From Desmodesmus armatus (Eukaryota; Chlorophyta; Chlorophyceae; Sphaeropleales; Scenedesmaceae): a DNA stretch of 64,000 nucleotides. How positions within the stretch are numbered: position 1 is the stretch's first letter; each line of letters starts with the position of its first letter. The notes beneath the pieces were generated by a model that saw only the letters and a list, made by a program, of their open reading frames with translations, made no database searches and was not told the origin of the DNA. Of the stretch, positions 44,901 through 57,420 are shown piece by piece. Location of the stretch: contig VIIQ02000110.1 of NCBI GenBank assembly GCA_007449985.2, positions 1 to 64,000 of the forward strand, in the 5' to 3' direction. The position numbers and the translations under genes are program-made.

Positions 44901-47900
44901 ACAATGACTGCTTCAACCCGTTGCCGATGCCTGCCATACGTCACCACTTGTAAGGCTCACATTGGTCGCTGGTGCCTCAACATGTTTGCCGTAGGCTTTT
45001 TCCCCGATGCCACCACTGTCTTCAACAAGAAGGGAGACATGCTGAAACTTGGAGAGCTGGTGCTGCCTGCTGATGCACAGCTCAACATCAACCAGTCACA
45101 GGTGCTCCACAGTCCCCCGGCACACTGTGCTTAGCCACACCTGCCGTGTCAGCCATCGTGGCCAGGGGCCCTGCCAGGGTGACCCATCTCCAAATGACTT
45201 TCAGCCACAGCAGCTTACTTGCTTGAACAACACAACCATTGTGTTTTCAACACTTGGCATGTTGCTGCAGCAACAACACACGCAAACTGCTGTGCGATAG
45301 CTGTACTGTATGTACCACCAATCGCGCACAGCCGGCTTCCACCAACCTCCACACGTCAGCCTGACGGTGATGCATCCGCTGTACTGCAGGTTGTTTTGAC
45401 GCCGCCCGCCAACGGCTCCCAGGACTCAGAGCCCTATGCTGCCGCTCAGCGCTGGCTGGATGGCTACTTGCAGGACACCATCAATAGCCCACTGCCTGAC
45501 AGCGTGCTGAACGGCTCTAGTGCTGAGGCAGGCAGGACCGAGGGCGTGGAGTGGAGTACACCAAAGCCCAAGCCTCCAGCAGGTAGGAGAACACACCTAT
45601 TGGCAAGTTTGCGCAGTTGAGTCATGGCATGATGGTTGGATGGCCCTGACTGAGGATTTGCTGGGCCACCCGTCTCTGTCGTTGTGTCCACTGCTGACTG
45701 TGCTGGCTGCAAAAGCATGTGTGGTTGTTGAGCAAATGGCTGTCTGGGCCAGCTCACAGCAGCAAAATGCTGCGCACGTGACATGGCTTATGCTTACAAG
45801 ATACAAAGCACGCCGCTGCAGCTGCTGTGTGTGAAATTTGCTGCAGCGGCGTATGTGGTGAACAACTCAGCCTCCAGCATGATGGCCATCAGCGCTGGAG
45901 GGATCCAGTTTGTGGCAGGCAACCTGTCAGCAGAGGTGAGCTGTTGCCATCGATGCAGAAGTGCAGCAGGGGCTGCAGTAGCACTGGAATGGCTCAGCCC
46001 TACATACATGTCTATGTGGTTTTCATGACATAGTCAAGCAACCTTTGGTCTGGATGGTCGGCAGCATAGCAAGGTCGCTTGCAGCGCACCACGGGCCTGC
46101 TGAAGACATCACATGCTTACCAAAGCCCCTTCTTACTGCTAGGCTGGGCCCCAACCTAGCAGTACACCTTGGCATGGAACCTGAGTCCTGCACTTTGGGT
46201 CAGCACTGCACCATGATGGTTGCCTTGACAGGGTACCTTCTCTGGCAACATACGGTAGGCTACCACTGAGCATCGACCACCGCTGAATGCGAAGCATGCT
46301 GAGCAGGGCAGCCGACTGTCACGTGTGACCTGTGCAGCGCGCATCCTGCAGTATGCGGTTTCACTGTGACCCCCATCATCATGATGCTGCTGTTCTGCAG
46401 GCCACCAGCATCTACATCAAGCAGCCAGTGCAGAGCCTGATCACCATTCAGAACGTTCTATACGACCAGTATGAGGTGAGGCGACATGTTGCTCACTTAT
46501 GTTTGTTGATTTGGCAACCGTCAGTACCAAAGGTTGCTTGGTATCAAGCACCAGGCTGGACTCAGTTGACAAACTAGTGGTGGTGAGACACCAAGAAGCC
46601 GCTGACCGGTGTAGGCAGCAGCATTACTGCTGTGTGATGTGACTGCATCACCTAGCAGCAGCCTGAGGGGCCCGGCCCCTGAGGTGCCATCGCAACCGTT
46701 GCACATGATGTGTGCTGTGTCTGAAAGAAAGTAGCGGCACAGCAGCTGTGATGGGTTCAACCCAGTTATTACGGTGACAACTCCCAGTCTGGTAGTGTCG
46801 CTTATCAGTGTGTGATATGTGGATTCCTGCAGGTTTCCATCCCTGTCGCAACTATGGGCGACTGTTGGCGCAAGCTGTTGGACGTGGTTCACGATGGGGA
46901 CCTGGAAGGCAGCAATGCTACACAAAGGTACGTCCTACTTGCTCACCAACCTCCGGTCACCGGAGGCAGCGCCCATCAGTTCTTGGCAGCGCCCATCAGT
47001 TCTTGGCTGCGGCAGCGCCCATCAGTTCTTGGGGAGGTTTGTAAAGAGAGCTTAGTCTGCCCGCTGGGAGGTGTTTGCTCAGCGGATGGGAAGCCGCTCC
47101 GGGAAAGGGCGATGCATGCCGGGTTCAATGTTGCTGCAGACATGCCTTATGCTTGCGCACCGTTTCACTTTCCAAGTGAGCCACCCACACCACTTGTGCG
47201 TGTCTTCTCCCACTGCAGGGCGCGTGACAAGGGCCTCCGCACGGCAGGTTTGATCCGCTTCATTGGTGCTGAAGATGGCCTGCTCAGCCACACACACGAC
47301 GGACCACGCATGTACATCAACATCGAGGGTACGCCTGTAGTACAGTGTGTCCAAGTTGGCTCTGTATCATGCATGAAAGGCGGACCCTTGCTGTTGCCAG
47401 CACCTGCTGAAGGTCCAAACGTAGGCGGCAGGTCCTAATCAGGGTCTATAGACCGCGATTAGCTAATCGCGGACAGTGGCTGCCACCGGGTGTCAGTTGC
47501 CGATGTGCTTGGTCACAAAGAAATGCCGCACAAGCCCAGCTCATCCTTTTCCCAGCCAGGCGGCCTGCATGTGCTGTGGTGTCATCTCACACTTTGCTTG
47601 TTTGCTTGCCTGCCTACCACAGACTATGTCTTCTACAATGCCAACAAGACCATCAACGAGCCCTTCAAGGCAATCATGGCAGTGCTGACCGGCGATCCCG
47701 CGTGCACATCAAAGTAAGCCTGTCTCTTGTAGCTTGCATGTCATGGCCGCCAATGGCACCGTGGCACGGTGTTTGCAGTTGTAGGGTGGAGGGCAATTCA
47801 CAACCAGCAGCCACGATGTAACAATAATTGGCTGATCCTGATCTTTACTGCACTTGCTGGGTGTTCTCTGCTTCTCTGTTTTGATCCTCAGTATGTTGTT

Positions 47901-48309
47901 CCTTCTGGGTTGTTGTGCTATCTCCGTGATATTAGTGAATGGCTGGCATGAGCTCTTGAGTTTCATAGCTACAGGTGTAACTTTGATTTGATTTGATTTG
48001 GGTGTTGCCTGCAGGGGCCATGTTCGTCTGCATTGGGGCAAGGCTGGGTGGCCCGACAAGGGCTGCTGGCACGGTGACAAGCACTACGGAGACAACTGGT
48101 GCCACTTCGGTTGCGCAGTCAAGCAGCTCGATCCGACTGGGAAGTTTTCTGACTCGGCAGCGGATAGGTGGACATGGGCGGGTGTGGACTTGGAAAAGTG
48201 CTGTGGGCCAGAGGGCTTTAGGGTTAGCGCAGATGGCTGTGAATGCAAGGTGCAGCATGAGAGGGCTATGAGTGACTGCCCTCCTGCACCGTTCTATTCC
48301 TCAAGGTGA
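41911..48309 (+). CDS. Secreted L-gulonolactone-oxidase-like FAD oxidoreductase, paralog A (16 exons)
   Basis: Exons: 41911-42041, 42149-42233, 42655-43023, 43295-43366, 43665-43742, 43916-43995, 44242-44374, 44647-44713, 44995-45101, 45390-45582, 45847-45935, 46401-46475, 46833-46927, 47219-47328, 47623-47713 and 48015-48309. They give 689 residues with all phases closing. A signal peptide is followed by a VAO/PCMH FAD domain: GEGHSWNQ (GHS, where the family attaches or contacts FAD), SVGGAVATGTHGSNL and LRVSVGKLGILGRVKLQL. An ALO-type C-terminal domain follows, with FFWLPQQQQ and the LHWGKAGW (HWxK) motif, then a Cys-rich tail of about 80 residues. The family oxidises aldonolactones (ascorbate route in animals and plants); the substrate here is unknown. 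Intron 1 uses a GC donor (GTCAG|GCAAGC). TGTAA lies about 130 bp past the stop. Confidence 0.88.
46965..47032. repeat. 20 bp direct repeat x3 in intron 13 of paralog A
   Basis: GGCAGCGCCCATCAGTTCTT occurs at 46965, 46985 and 47011, with a 6 bp spacer before the third. The palindrome CTCCGGTCACCGGAG (46951-46965) abuts it. Confidence 0.9.
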
Positions 48310-48744
48310 CAATTCCTCGAGGTGACACTGGAGTGCGGATAGCAGCACTAAACCGTTGGTGTGGTTACAGCAATTACAGCACAGTGTGGTTGCAGCACTG
48401 TATTGACTGCACTTTGACCAATTTGATTAGGCGTCATAATCTGTAACCTTGACTGTGACTTGGTTCGTGATAGGCCTGGGTCTTGGGTCGACCAATCAAA
48501 GTTAGCCAGCTCCTGATCAATGCAACTTGACAGTCATGCACGCCAGAGGCTGGTTTCAGGTATCATACCTGAGCGTGTGCATGCACACTGCGCAGTGCCA
48601 GGAGATGCCCTTGATGCCCTTGATGCTACTGGCCTCTTTGCCCACATTTGAAATGTTGTTAGACTTTGCACAAAGGTGGTGGTAAAGACAGCCATAGAGG
48701 AGGACTGTTCTGGCTGGCTACTTGTAGAACACAGCTTTTTCTGC

Positions 48745-48780
<36 letters not shown>

Positions 48781-49372
48781 GCCTCACTGGATATGGCATG
48801 TCTCTTTTGTTGCTGATACCCAGCGTGGCTAACAGGCTGTGGGTTCAACCCACTCACCCACCAGTTGGACCAACAAGCATATGCACCCTCCCACAACCCC
48901 AGCAGACATGCCTATGGGTCATGAGCATGCTGGCTCTTGAATCTGCCGTGGTCTAGCCAATCACTGAGCTGCACTGCTGGACAACTAACTGTGTACAGGC
49001 GATGCATGTACAACATACCCCACTGGGCCTTCATGGCCGGGCTGCTTTAGCACACCAACCAGACTGGTGTTGTCCATGACATAAGGAACGCTCTGCTGCA
49101 GGTGTGGGCTGCCCTCCCGCACTGACGCTCAAATTTCGCCTTGTAAAAGAGGCTGGAGTCAAATGTGGGGAGGGTGGGGCAGGTTTTGAGGGCACGAAAG
49201 CAACCGGTGAATGTTGCCACCCGTCGACGCCGGGCGACGTGACCCCCGGGGGCGGTTGGCTAATGCAGTGATTCGCAATAATGCTTCGGCTGTGCAGCTC
49301 AAATCGTTCTGATGTGATTCTAAGTCATCATTTGATCCGCAGCTTTTGAAAACTATACTATTCGGAAGCGGG
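48310..49372. other. Intergenic between the two lactone-oxidase-like paralogs
   Basis: No gene recognised. It contains a (CTG)9-10 run at 48740-48780 and, in the last 200 bp, the presumed promoter of paralog B. The 48300-48330 stretch repeats TTCCTC(A/G)AGGTGAC. Confidence 0.5.
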
Positions 49373-52300
49373 ATGGCGCGCTTGCGTTTATGGCTGGCGA
49401 CAGCTGTGCTTGTTGCGTGGCTGGCTGGAGGCCATGCTAGAATTCCTCAGGACCTGGCTAATTTCTGCCAGGAGCATGCGTGCGACACCTCCACACTGAT
49501 CGTGCGGTAAGTGGCCACATGCATTCACTGAATCCGGCTGTCAGCCAGGACAGCAGCAACTGCTGCGGTGCAGGCTGAAATAGATGAGACAGTGGACCTG
49601 GACAGTGCGCAGCACACTTAGCATGCAGCTGGACATTGGCATGAGACACCCTGCAGCGGATGCACATCACAAGCAAGGCCTTTGTGCACACAATCGCACA
49701 AGCAACAGCAACATACCGTCTGTTGTGCAGCTGCCATGACCTTCCGACAGCGCAGCTGCCAGTGCCTGGGCGACCGTTTGCCGCAACAGTGTAGAGATCT
49801 GTAGCTGGAACCCAACTACAAGGACTAGGCCCACAAGGGTGCTCCCTTGAGTTTCTGTTCCACAATGTTTGCATTCTGCAGGCCCAAGACGCTGGATGAT
49901 GTTGCTGAGGCAGTGAGGCTGCATGACCATGTGCAGGCAACCGGCGAGGGCCACTCATGGAACCAGGTGAGGGGCTTCTGAGGCTATCAGGCTGCCTCAA
50001 TGTTTATGGTGTGCACTAGCTGCCAGCCATGGCATGGGGTTGGGCTGTTGGCAGCACAGCTGGCTGCTGTCACTTAAGCTGCTTTGCCTGGCTGGCTGGC
50101 ATGGACCACGCTGAGCGCGCCTGTGTTCACTCTGTGACCGTTGACCGACCAGTCCGACATGGCATGTTATGGACTGTGGGGGAGTTCGAAGATGTAGCCT
50201 ACTGGCAGTACCAACTTACTGACACCCATGTCCGCTTCTGCTGCCCTGCAGCCGTTTTTCTGCGCCATGCCCCCAGCGCCCACACTCCCAGCTCCATCCA
50301 GAACCCCAGCCTCAGCACCCAGCGCCCCTCCCACTGCCGGCAGGAAGCTCTTCCAGATCCCACCAGACAACAGTTCGGCCGCAGGGACCAACACCTCTGC
50401 CAAGCCTACTGCCGCCAACATAGTCATGCGCACAATTCGCCCCTTGAACATCTCGGTGAACGAGACTGAGGAGTCCGTGTGGGTGGATGCTGGAGTGATT
50501 ACTGCTGATTTGCTGGCTTACCTGGCAAGCTATGTGACTCCTGATGCACCTGCGGGGTACACCCTGCCAGCTTTCCCATGGTTTGTCTATCAGGTGAGTA
50601 GTGCGCCCAAGGTGCAGCACAGCTTGCCACAGTCCCTGGCTTGCGATTTTGTTATAACAAGTCACGAGTGCGAAGCGTGCTCAAGCAGCGGTGGTGCAAA
50701 AGCACGCCGTGTTGCAACCCTCAAGTCACACCCATCTTCAAGATGAGTCAGCAAGTTTTCAAAGGGGACACCACACGCTGCCAGTGCTTTTTCTGCTGCT
50801 GTTCTTGTTGGCTGCAGTCCATCGGAGGTGCTGTGGCCACTGGCACGCATGGCAGCAGCTTGAAGTACGCCTCACTGTCACACCAGGTGAGGGCTGCTGG
50901 CAACGCTACTCAGTACTATCGACGGCTACAAGCAGTGCTCTCCTGCCAGTCGATGTCGCGCGTCGCCCCGGCTGTCAGTCCCGGTGGTGATCTCAGTCAT
51001 CGCAGACTGTGTTCCAGCAGCTTTGGAAGCTGGCTTCGGAAGCAAGAGTCTTGAAGGACTGTCAGTACACATATGACTAGCTGCCGACATCCAGGCCCGT
51101 CACGACATCCAGGCCCGTCACGACATCCAGGCCCCTCACGTGTGGCATCATGTCACATCAGTACCTGATTAGTAAGCATATGCTTGAACGTCATCACTGC
51201 TTGCATCACACCTGCCTACCTGCCAGGTTCAAGTGGCATGAGGCAGTTTTGACAGATACAGGCTCTGTATCTGACCATTCAACGCTTTATTTCTCTCCCT
51301 GTTAAATGCAGGTGTTGGCGCTGGATGTGATCCTGGCAAACGGGACACGCAAAGTTTTCACAAATGAGACAGACTCCTTCCTCATGAAGGTGAGAGTGCC
51401 TTGGCAACGCTGATGACAGCAGCAGTTGGCTTGTCGGTTATTTGTCACTCTTGCGTCACACAAGGCTTCAGGCATGTTGGGGTGTATTACTTGCAGCTGC
51501 AGCTGCAGTACAGCATATGGTGTGGAAGAGTAGGGTGCTGAGGTTGGCTGCCTCAGAAGCAGGTTTGTGGCGTGCTTGCATTACGGACGCAGTGCTGGCC
51601 AGCCGCCAGTGCAGGCCCGGTGGGATCCTGATGGTCTGTTTGACTTAGAGGACGCAAGTGTGGCTGGCATACTATGAGCATGCAACTCATATGCAAACAA
51701 TCTATGAAGCATACCAACATATTCCGACAAGGGTAGCAAGCCGTGGAGTGCATCAACGGCAGGTGCGTGTGTATTGTGCTGCAGGCGCTGCGTGTCTCAG
51801 TCGGTCAGCTGGGGATCATTGGCCGTCTCAAGATGCAGATTGTCAAGGAGGTGCCTGTGCGCAGGTACGCGGCATGTCTAATCCAGCGCCTGCCTCACAA
51901 AGGCATGGCATGGCTGCCAGCATGCACCATGCAGCCGTGATGGCCTAAGTGGGTTGCTGACTGTAGGTCTGCCAGTGGTACGGAGCAGGGGGCACGTTCA
52001 GAGGACCGGTAGCGTTGATCAACGTTGATGTGTGCTGGTTCAGGGTGATGCTGTGCGTTTCCACTGCAGTGGCACCACGTGGGCCATGCACTGCATCCTC
52101 GGGCCGGCCCTGCCAGGGGTTAAATTCGAAGAGCCCCTGCAGCACGTCAAAGTCAAGCTCAGTGACTGTCAACTTGAGTCAAATGGTTTGTTCACAATGA
52201 CCGCTTTTCGGGCTGAGCTTGCTTGGGCTCAGGTGCACCCCACGCCTGTGCACAGGTGTGTCTACCGCACAATTGTGTGTCCTACAAAGCTGTGTGTCCT

Positions 52301-55300
52301 GCACAACTGTATGTCCTGCAGGAGCCTGAAGCTTCTGTCCCTGCCTCAGTTCCTTGAGCTGATGACATCCGCACAGGAGTCCATTGTCAAGGGTGATGGA
52401 ATACCAGCGTGGATGAATGAGACACAGCAGTTCTGGCTGCCACAGCAGCAACAGGTGGGTTCCAGGGCCAGTAAATGCCTTGCTGATTAGTTATTGATTA
52501 GTCGGACGGGCCAATGTTGACAGAGGGTATGCATGTACAAACCGTATGTGCACGTTTGTGGGTGATCCTACCAAATGCACCCATGGCATGCTGGACCTTA
52601 TCTAGACAGATCCGAATACTCTGACTCAGACCAACTTTATCTTGGCTGGGATACTCGCAACTTGTACCGTACATCGTATGTCTTGTTATCCCGGATAAAT
52701 GATTTGGTGGCCAGACTCTCCAGGTGACCAGGTTTGTGAGAGCATAAGTCACTCGGCACTGAGTGCCTGCCATTTCCTGTGGCCCCAAGAAAGTGGAATC
52801 TGATGGTGACTGTGCTGACTTGACCCAGCGGCTGGGGTGCCTGTGCTGCAGGTGATGTTCATCGCCTTTACCAGGGCTGATCAACCCGACCCTGAGGCGG
52901 CAAAGAATGCACTGGCAGGTGGGTGGGGGGCCCAGTAGTGGGTGGGCATGCTCGATCGCACACTCAACCGCTCCGTAGTCAGTGACTTGACTCAATGATT
53001 GTATTACTATTAATTATTAATTTATTTTTTGGGCCGCTTGCTGTCATGCAGGTTTCCTGCCTGACTCATCCACTGTGTTCAGCAAGAAGGGTGACCTAGT
53101 CATGCTGGGGGAGTGGGAGATGCCCGCTGATGCACAGCTGACAAGGTTTGGGCAGAACAACTCCCAGGTACTGCTGATGCATTGTTGGTGTCAGTCGTTT
53201 GACAGCTCACCGTCATGATCAACAGCTGTGTAGTTTTGCTGTGCAAACATGAGCCGTGCAGGTTGCTAGATAGACGCAACGGCACATCCACAGAATTGCC
53301 CTGCCTCCACAAAGACGACTGCTCTCCCGTTCAAGTCAAACTGTCGAGACACTCCAGCACTTTTGTCCCCCCCCCTGTGTGTGTGTGTGTGTGCAGGTCC
53401 TAGTTGTGACCCCTGCAGACGGCGTGGACGGTCGCGATGCAGAGCCATACAGGGCCGCTCAGCGTTGGCTAGATGGTTTCCTCAACAACACCATCAACAA
53501 GCCCGTAAACATCAGCAGTGCCTCAGTGGACGTAGAATCTGAAGAGGCTAGGGTTCAAGGGGTCTCCTGGACAGTGCCTGAGCAGAACCCTCCTTCAGGT
53601 GAGGGTTTAGTCAGGAGAAGAGTAGCGCTAAACCGCAGTTGAAGAAGTTGAGAGCTGTGCTGAGCAGCAACTGGAAGCTGTGCTGACACAAATCTTGTCA
53701 TCCGCTGATGGTTTGATGGCTGCTGCCGTGGGGCTGTCGTGGGGGGCGGGGATGGGGGCTCGCTCATTTATTTTTTGTTGAGTACAGGCCATACATACTG
53801 TCAGTGGGGCCACACATCACGTCTGCAATGCATGCGCCTGGATGCATGGTTGGTGATCTGCTCAGAACCCTCCCCCCCCCCCCAACCACAAATACACATT
53901 ATTTGACATGCACATGTCTCAGCTGTCGGTATTCCTGTCGTGTTGCCCTGCAGCTGTCATGGTTGGCAACGGTTCTGCGGTCGCTCAGCTGGGTGCCAGC
54001 GCTGCAGGCATCAACTTTGTGGCAGCAAACATGTCAGCAGAGGTGAGGGTGTGAAGACTCAACTGCATTGAATGCATGTTGTCAGCATGATGGCAGTCAC
54101 TGCAGTGTCCAGTCCAGTTGAAGTAACTAGGACAGTGCAACGTTCAACGGTTGGTGTGGCGCAATAGTGTGACTTCACTGATGGCAGCAGTGGCGGCGCC
54201 AAACACGTGCTGTAGCCGGCTAGCCTCCCCACCTTAAACTTCAGCATTGAATATTTAGCATACTGTGTGAGACTTAGTGCTGGTCAGCACCACGCTCAAA
54301 ATAACATAAGGATTTACATCTGACTCTGATCTGCCTCCGCATTGCTGATGTGTGCTCGACTTGCACATGCACATGCCGCTTCCTCATGACCCCCTTCTTT
54401 ATTCAGTCTGCCACAATCTACGTGAAGCACCCTGCCATCAGCCTCCCTGGACTGCGGACCATTCCGTTCGACCAATATGAGGTGGGTGGGAGGTGTGCTG
54501 TGTGGGCGGTGGTGTTGGGTTTTTCAAGAGACTTGATTTCTTCCATACTTTGACTGGCTATCAGCTCCAATTCTAACTGGCAGACAGGCACCATTGGATG
54601 TGCATATGCTTTTGGCATCACCTGAACGATAAACAGCATCCATTCATCGGCGTTCGTGCCCAGGATGATGTTTGTCATGATCATCATGGCGTGATGTTGC
54701 CGCCTCGTAGGTGTCAATCCCAGTCACCACCATGGCTGACTGCTGGCGCAAGATCTTCGACACAGTGTATGAGGGAGACTTGGAGGGAAAGAACGCCACA
54801 CAGAAGTGGGTACCATGCTGTCGCCTAGCGCATGGCATGTATCATCACATCAATGCTGTACACACTGCTGAATTCAGCAAACTTGCCTGCCTAGCATTGT
54901 TGTTGAGCCCAGTCCGGGGAGCACAGTATCCTGAAGGCCACTGCTATATGAGTCAGGCTTGCAAGCCTGCAATTTCAAACAGGCAGCTTAGGTTGTGACC
55001 CGGTCTCTGTTTTTGTGTGCAGGGCGCGTGACAAGGGGCTGCGCACTGCCTCCCTGATTCGCTTCATTGGTGCTGAGGATGGCCTGCTCAGCCACACACA
55101 CGACGGACCACGCGTGTATGTCAACACTGAAGGTGAGATGCTACCTGTAGAAAACCTTTGGACTGCCAGTGAGGCCACCTTTTTTGAGCTCAGACTCCCT
55201 GCTACGTGTACAGCATGCATACACAACACTAGGTGACGTCAGTGTGTCACGGCACTAGCAACCAACGCAAAACAAGTGTTGCCGCAATGCATGCGCCCTG

Positions 55301-56529
55301 GACAACATGCTGCATGGGGTCCAGTATTGTGTTGCAACCCTGGGTGCGCCTGTACCGCCTTTTCCTTTGCCCCTGCCCCAGACTATGTCTACTACAACAG
55401 CGTCCCCCGCACTGCCAACCAGCCCTTCCGCAAGCTGATGGCCCTGTTCACCAACGACCCAGCATGCACAGCCAAGTGAGTGACACACAGCCTGGGGGGG
55501 GGGGGGGGGGGGGGGGCAGGCTTAAGCCACAGGACAAGCTTGTGCAACTGCCAGCAACCCGCCACCCCCTACGGACAGACTGGCTTGGCTACTAACCCTA
55601 GTAACAACTGTCAGGGGGTTGGTAGCCTGGGTTAGTAGGCTGAGCAGATTGTGTGGCTACTAGTTAGTAGGGGGTTAGTAGTTGCGGGCAAAACTAAGGG
55701 TGAAACTAAGGCTAGTAGGGGTTAGTAGTTAGTAGGCCTGGTTAGTAGCCCCACTTACAGCTACTAGGGGCCTAGTAACCTGACAAATCGCCCAGGAACT
55801 AGCTGCCTGTGAAACTAGGCCTGGTAAGCATGGCCTGCAGGCTGAGAGCATATGCTGGCTGGCCTATTCAGCATGCAGATGCTTGCTGTACCCAACTGCC
55901 AGCAACCCGCCACCGGTACCATGTTTTGCTGTGTCTATAGTCGTCTATAGTCAGCTAGCGCAAAGCTAAGGTGAAATACATGACAGATTGGTGCCAGACC
56001 AAGACAAATGGTCAAGGTCACTGACTGGCAGTGGTTTCAAACCACATTGTGACATGTAGGGGCAGTATCCCAGCACTGACAGTCCTAAGGACATGCCAGA
56101 GTGGTGCACCCCAACCAACTGGCCCCCTTGGGTGTTGATGTCTCTCTATGTAAGCATTCCCGCTCAACATGTATGTGAGGTTGTCTATACTATCCCTCAC
56201 AAGGCGCTTCTGCACCCGGTGATCCCTCATGCAGGGGCCCCACTCGTCTGCACTGGGGCAAGGCTGGCTGGCCCGACAAGGGCTGCTGGCATGGTGACGA
56301 GCACTACGGGGACAACTGGTGCCACTTTGGTTGCGCAGTCAAGCAGCTTGACCCCACACGAAAGTTCAAAGACTCTGCTCCCGACCGGTGGACATGGGAG
56401 GGTGTGGATTTGGACAAGTGCTGTGGGCCGGAGGGTTTTAGGGTTGGTACATCTGGCTGTGAGTGCAAGGTGCAGCATGAGAGGGCTATGAGTGACTGCC
56501 CTCCTGCGCCGTTCTACACCAAGGTTTGA
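49373..56529 (+). CDS. Secreted L-gulonolactone-oxidase-like FAD oxidoreductase, paralog B (16 exons)
   Basis: Exons: 49373-49506, 49882-49966, 50252-50593, 50818-50886, 51312-51389, 51785-51864, 52322-52454, 52852-52918, 53052-53167, 53397-53598, 53954-54042, 54407-54481, 54711-54805, 55023-55132, 55382-55475 and 56235-56529. They give 687 residues. Every intron position and phase matches paralog A, so the pair arose by tandem gene duplication. The same motifs are present: signal peptide, GEGHSWNQ, SIGGAVATGTHGSSL, LRVSVGQLGIIGRLKMQI, QFWLPQQQQ, RLHWGKAGW and the Cys-rich tail. The paralogs differ most in the Pro/Ala/Ser linker of exon 3 and in exon 9. Intron 1 has a normal GTAAGT donor. The conserved FAD motifs suggest both are active. 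Confidence 0.88.
51085..51138. repeat. 18 bp direct repeat x3 in intron 4 of paralog B
   Basis: CGACATCCAGGCCCGTCA is repeated three times head to tail; the third unit has CCCC for CCCG. Confidence 0.9.
55493..55790. repeat. G run and degenerate TAGTAGGGGTTAG repeats in intron 15 of paralog B
   Basis: A run of more than 20 G at 55494-55516 is followed by 200 bp of variants of GTTAGTAG / CTAGTAGGGG / CTACTAG on both strands. It is telomere-like only in composition; the period is irregular. Confidence 0.75.
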
Positions 56530-57420
56530 TCTAAGATGATTTCATCTGCTTGAGTGGCCGCCCGCCTACGGACACTTTGGGGGCCTTGACAGCAGTTTGA
56601 TTGGAGTGAGGGATGTTCCTTGAATGTGTTTGATTCAGGGATCAGACCTGCTTAATTCAGGGCTCAAACCTGTCATGTTTCAGGTCCCCACTCGCACTAG
56701 ATGCAAAGTCGGTTCAGCCTGAAGCGGCCTTGATTGCTCAAGACGGCCTTGAATGCACAGTGAGCCACATCAAATTGATGCCAGTTGACACTGCGAGCTA
56801 CTCTGACATGAGCTGACACTGCTAGTTGCGTTTGTAGAGGGTATGTGTTGTGCGTGTTAACATTGTCACGTGGCAGGGTGTACGCCGTGTCACATGTGAC
56901 AGTGCAGCATGGTGCAACTGCAAAGTTGACATACCAAGAGTTGCATAGGTTGCTTGAAGGGTGTGGTTGGACCGTCCATGGCATGTTGTTTGATGGCACT
57001 AATCATGCTACCGTACGGTTCGCACAGGACAGCGGCTGCGTTGTGCAGAGAGGGTATTGTTTGATTGCGTCACCGCCTGACTCATCGGTATCTGGAGTCA
57101 AGTCACTTGCAGTGTTGCTTTGGAGTGTTACATCACTGCACCTGTGCGTCAAGTTCACAGATGCCTCATACCTGCATCGAATGCTGCTGTAAGACTTGGA
57201 CAAGCATATGAAGCTACAGCAGCAGAGGCGCACACCTCAACATCGACTGGCAGGAAGTCACAGAGGGTCTGCAGAAGCGTGTGCTGCTTGAAGCTGGGGT
57301 GGGTTGAACAGACAGCAGCTTTAGGCATCTCAGATGCCACCAGTGGTAGCCGTCGGGCTGCACCCTGCAGCCTGGCCCAGTGAGAACCAGGTCCCTGGCT
57401 GGAATACTTGCTCTCTCATT
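56530..57420. other. Region 3' of paralog B, no gene recognised
   Basis: A plus-strand ORF at 56845-57192 (TYQELHRLLEGCGW, then FDGTNHATVRFAQDSG) has protein-like composition but no recognised domain and no ATG-anchored context. It may be an unplaced exon or chance. Confidence 0.35.
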
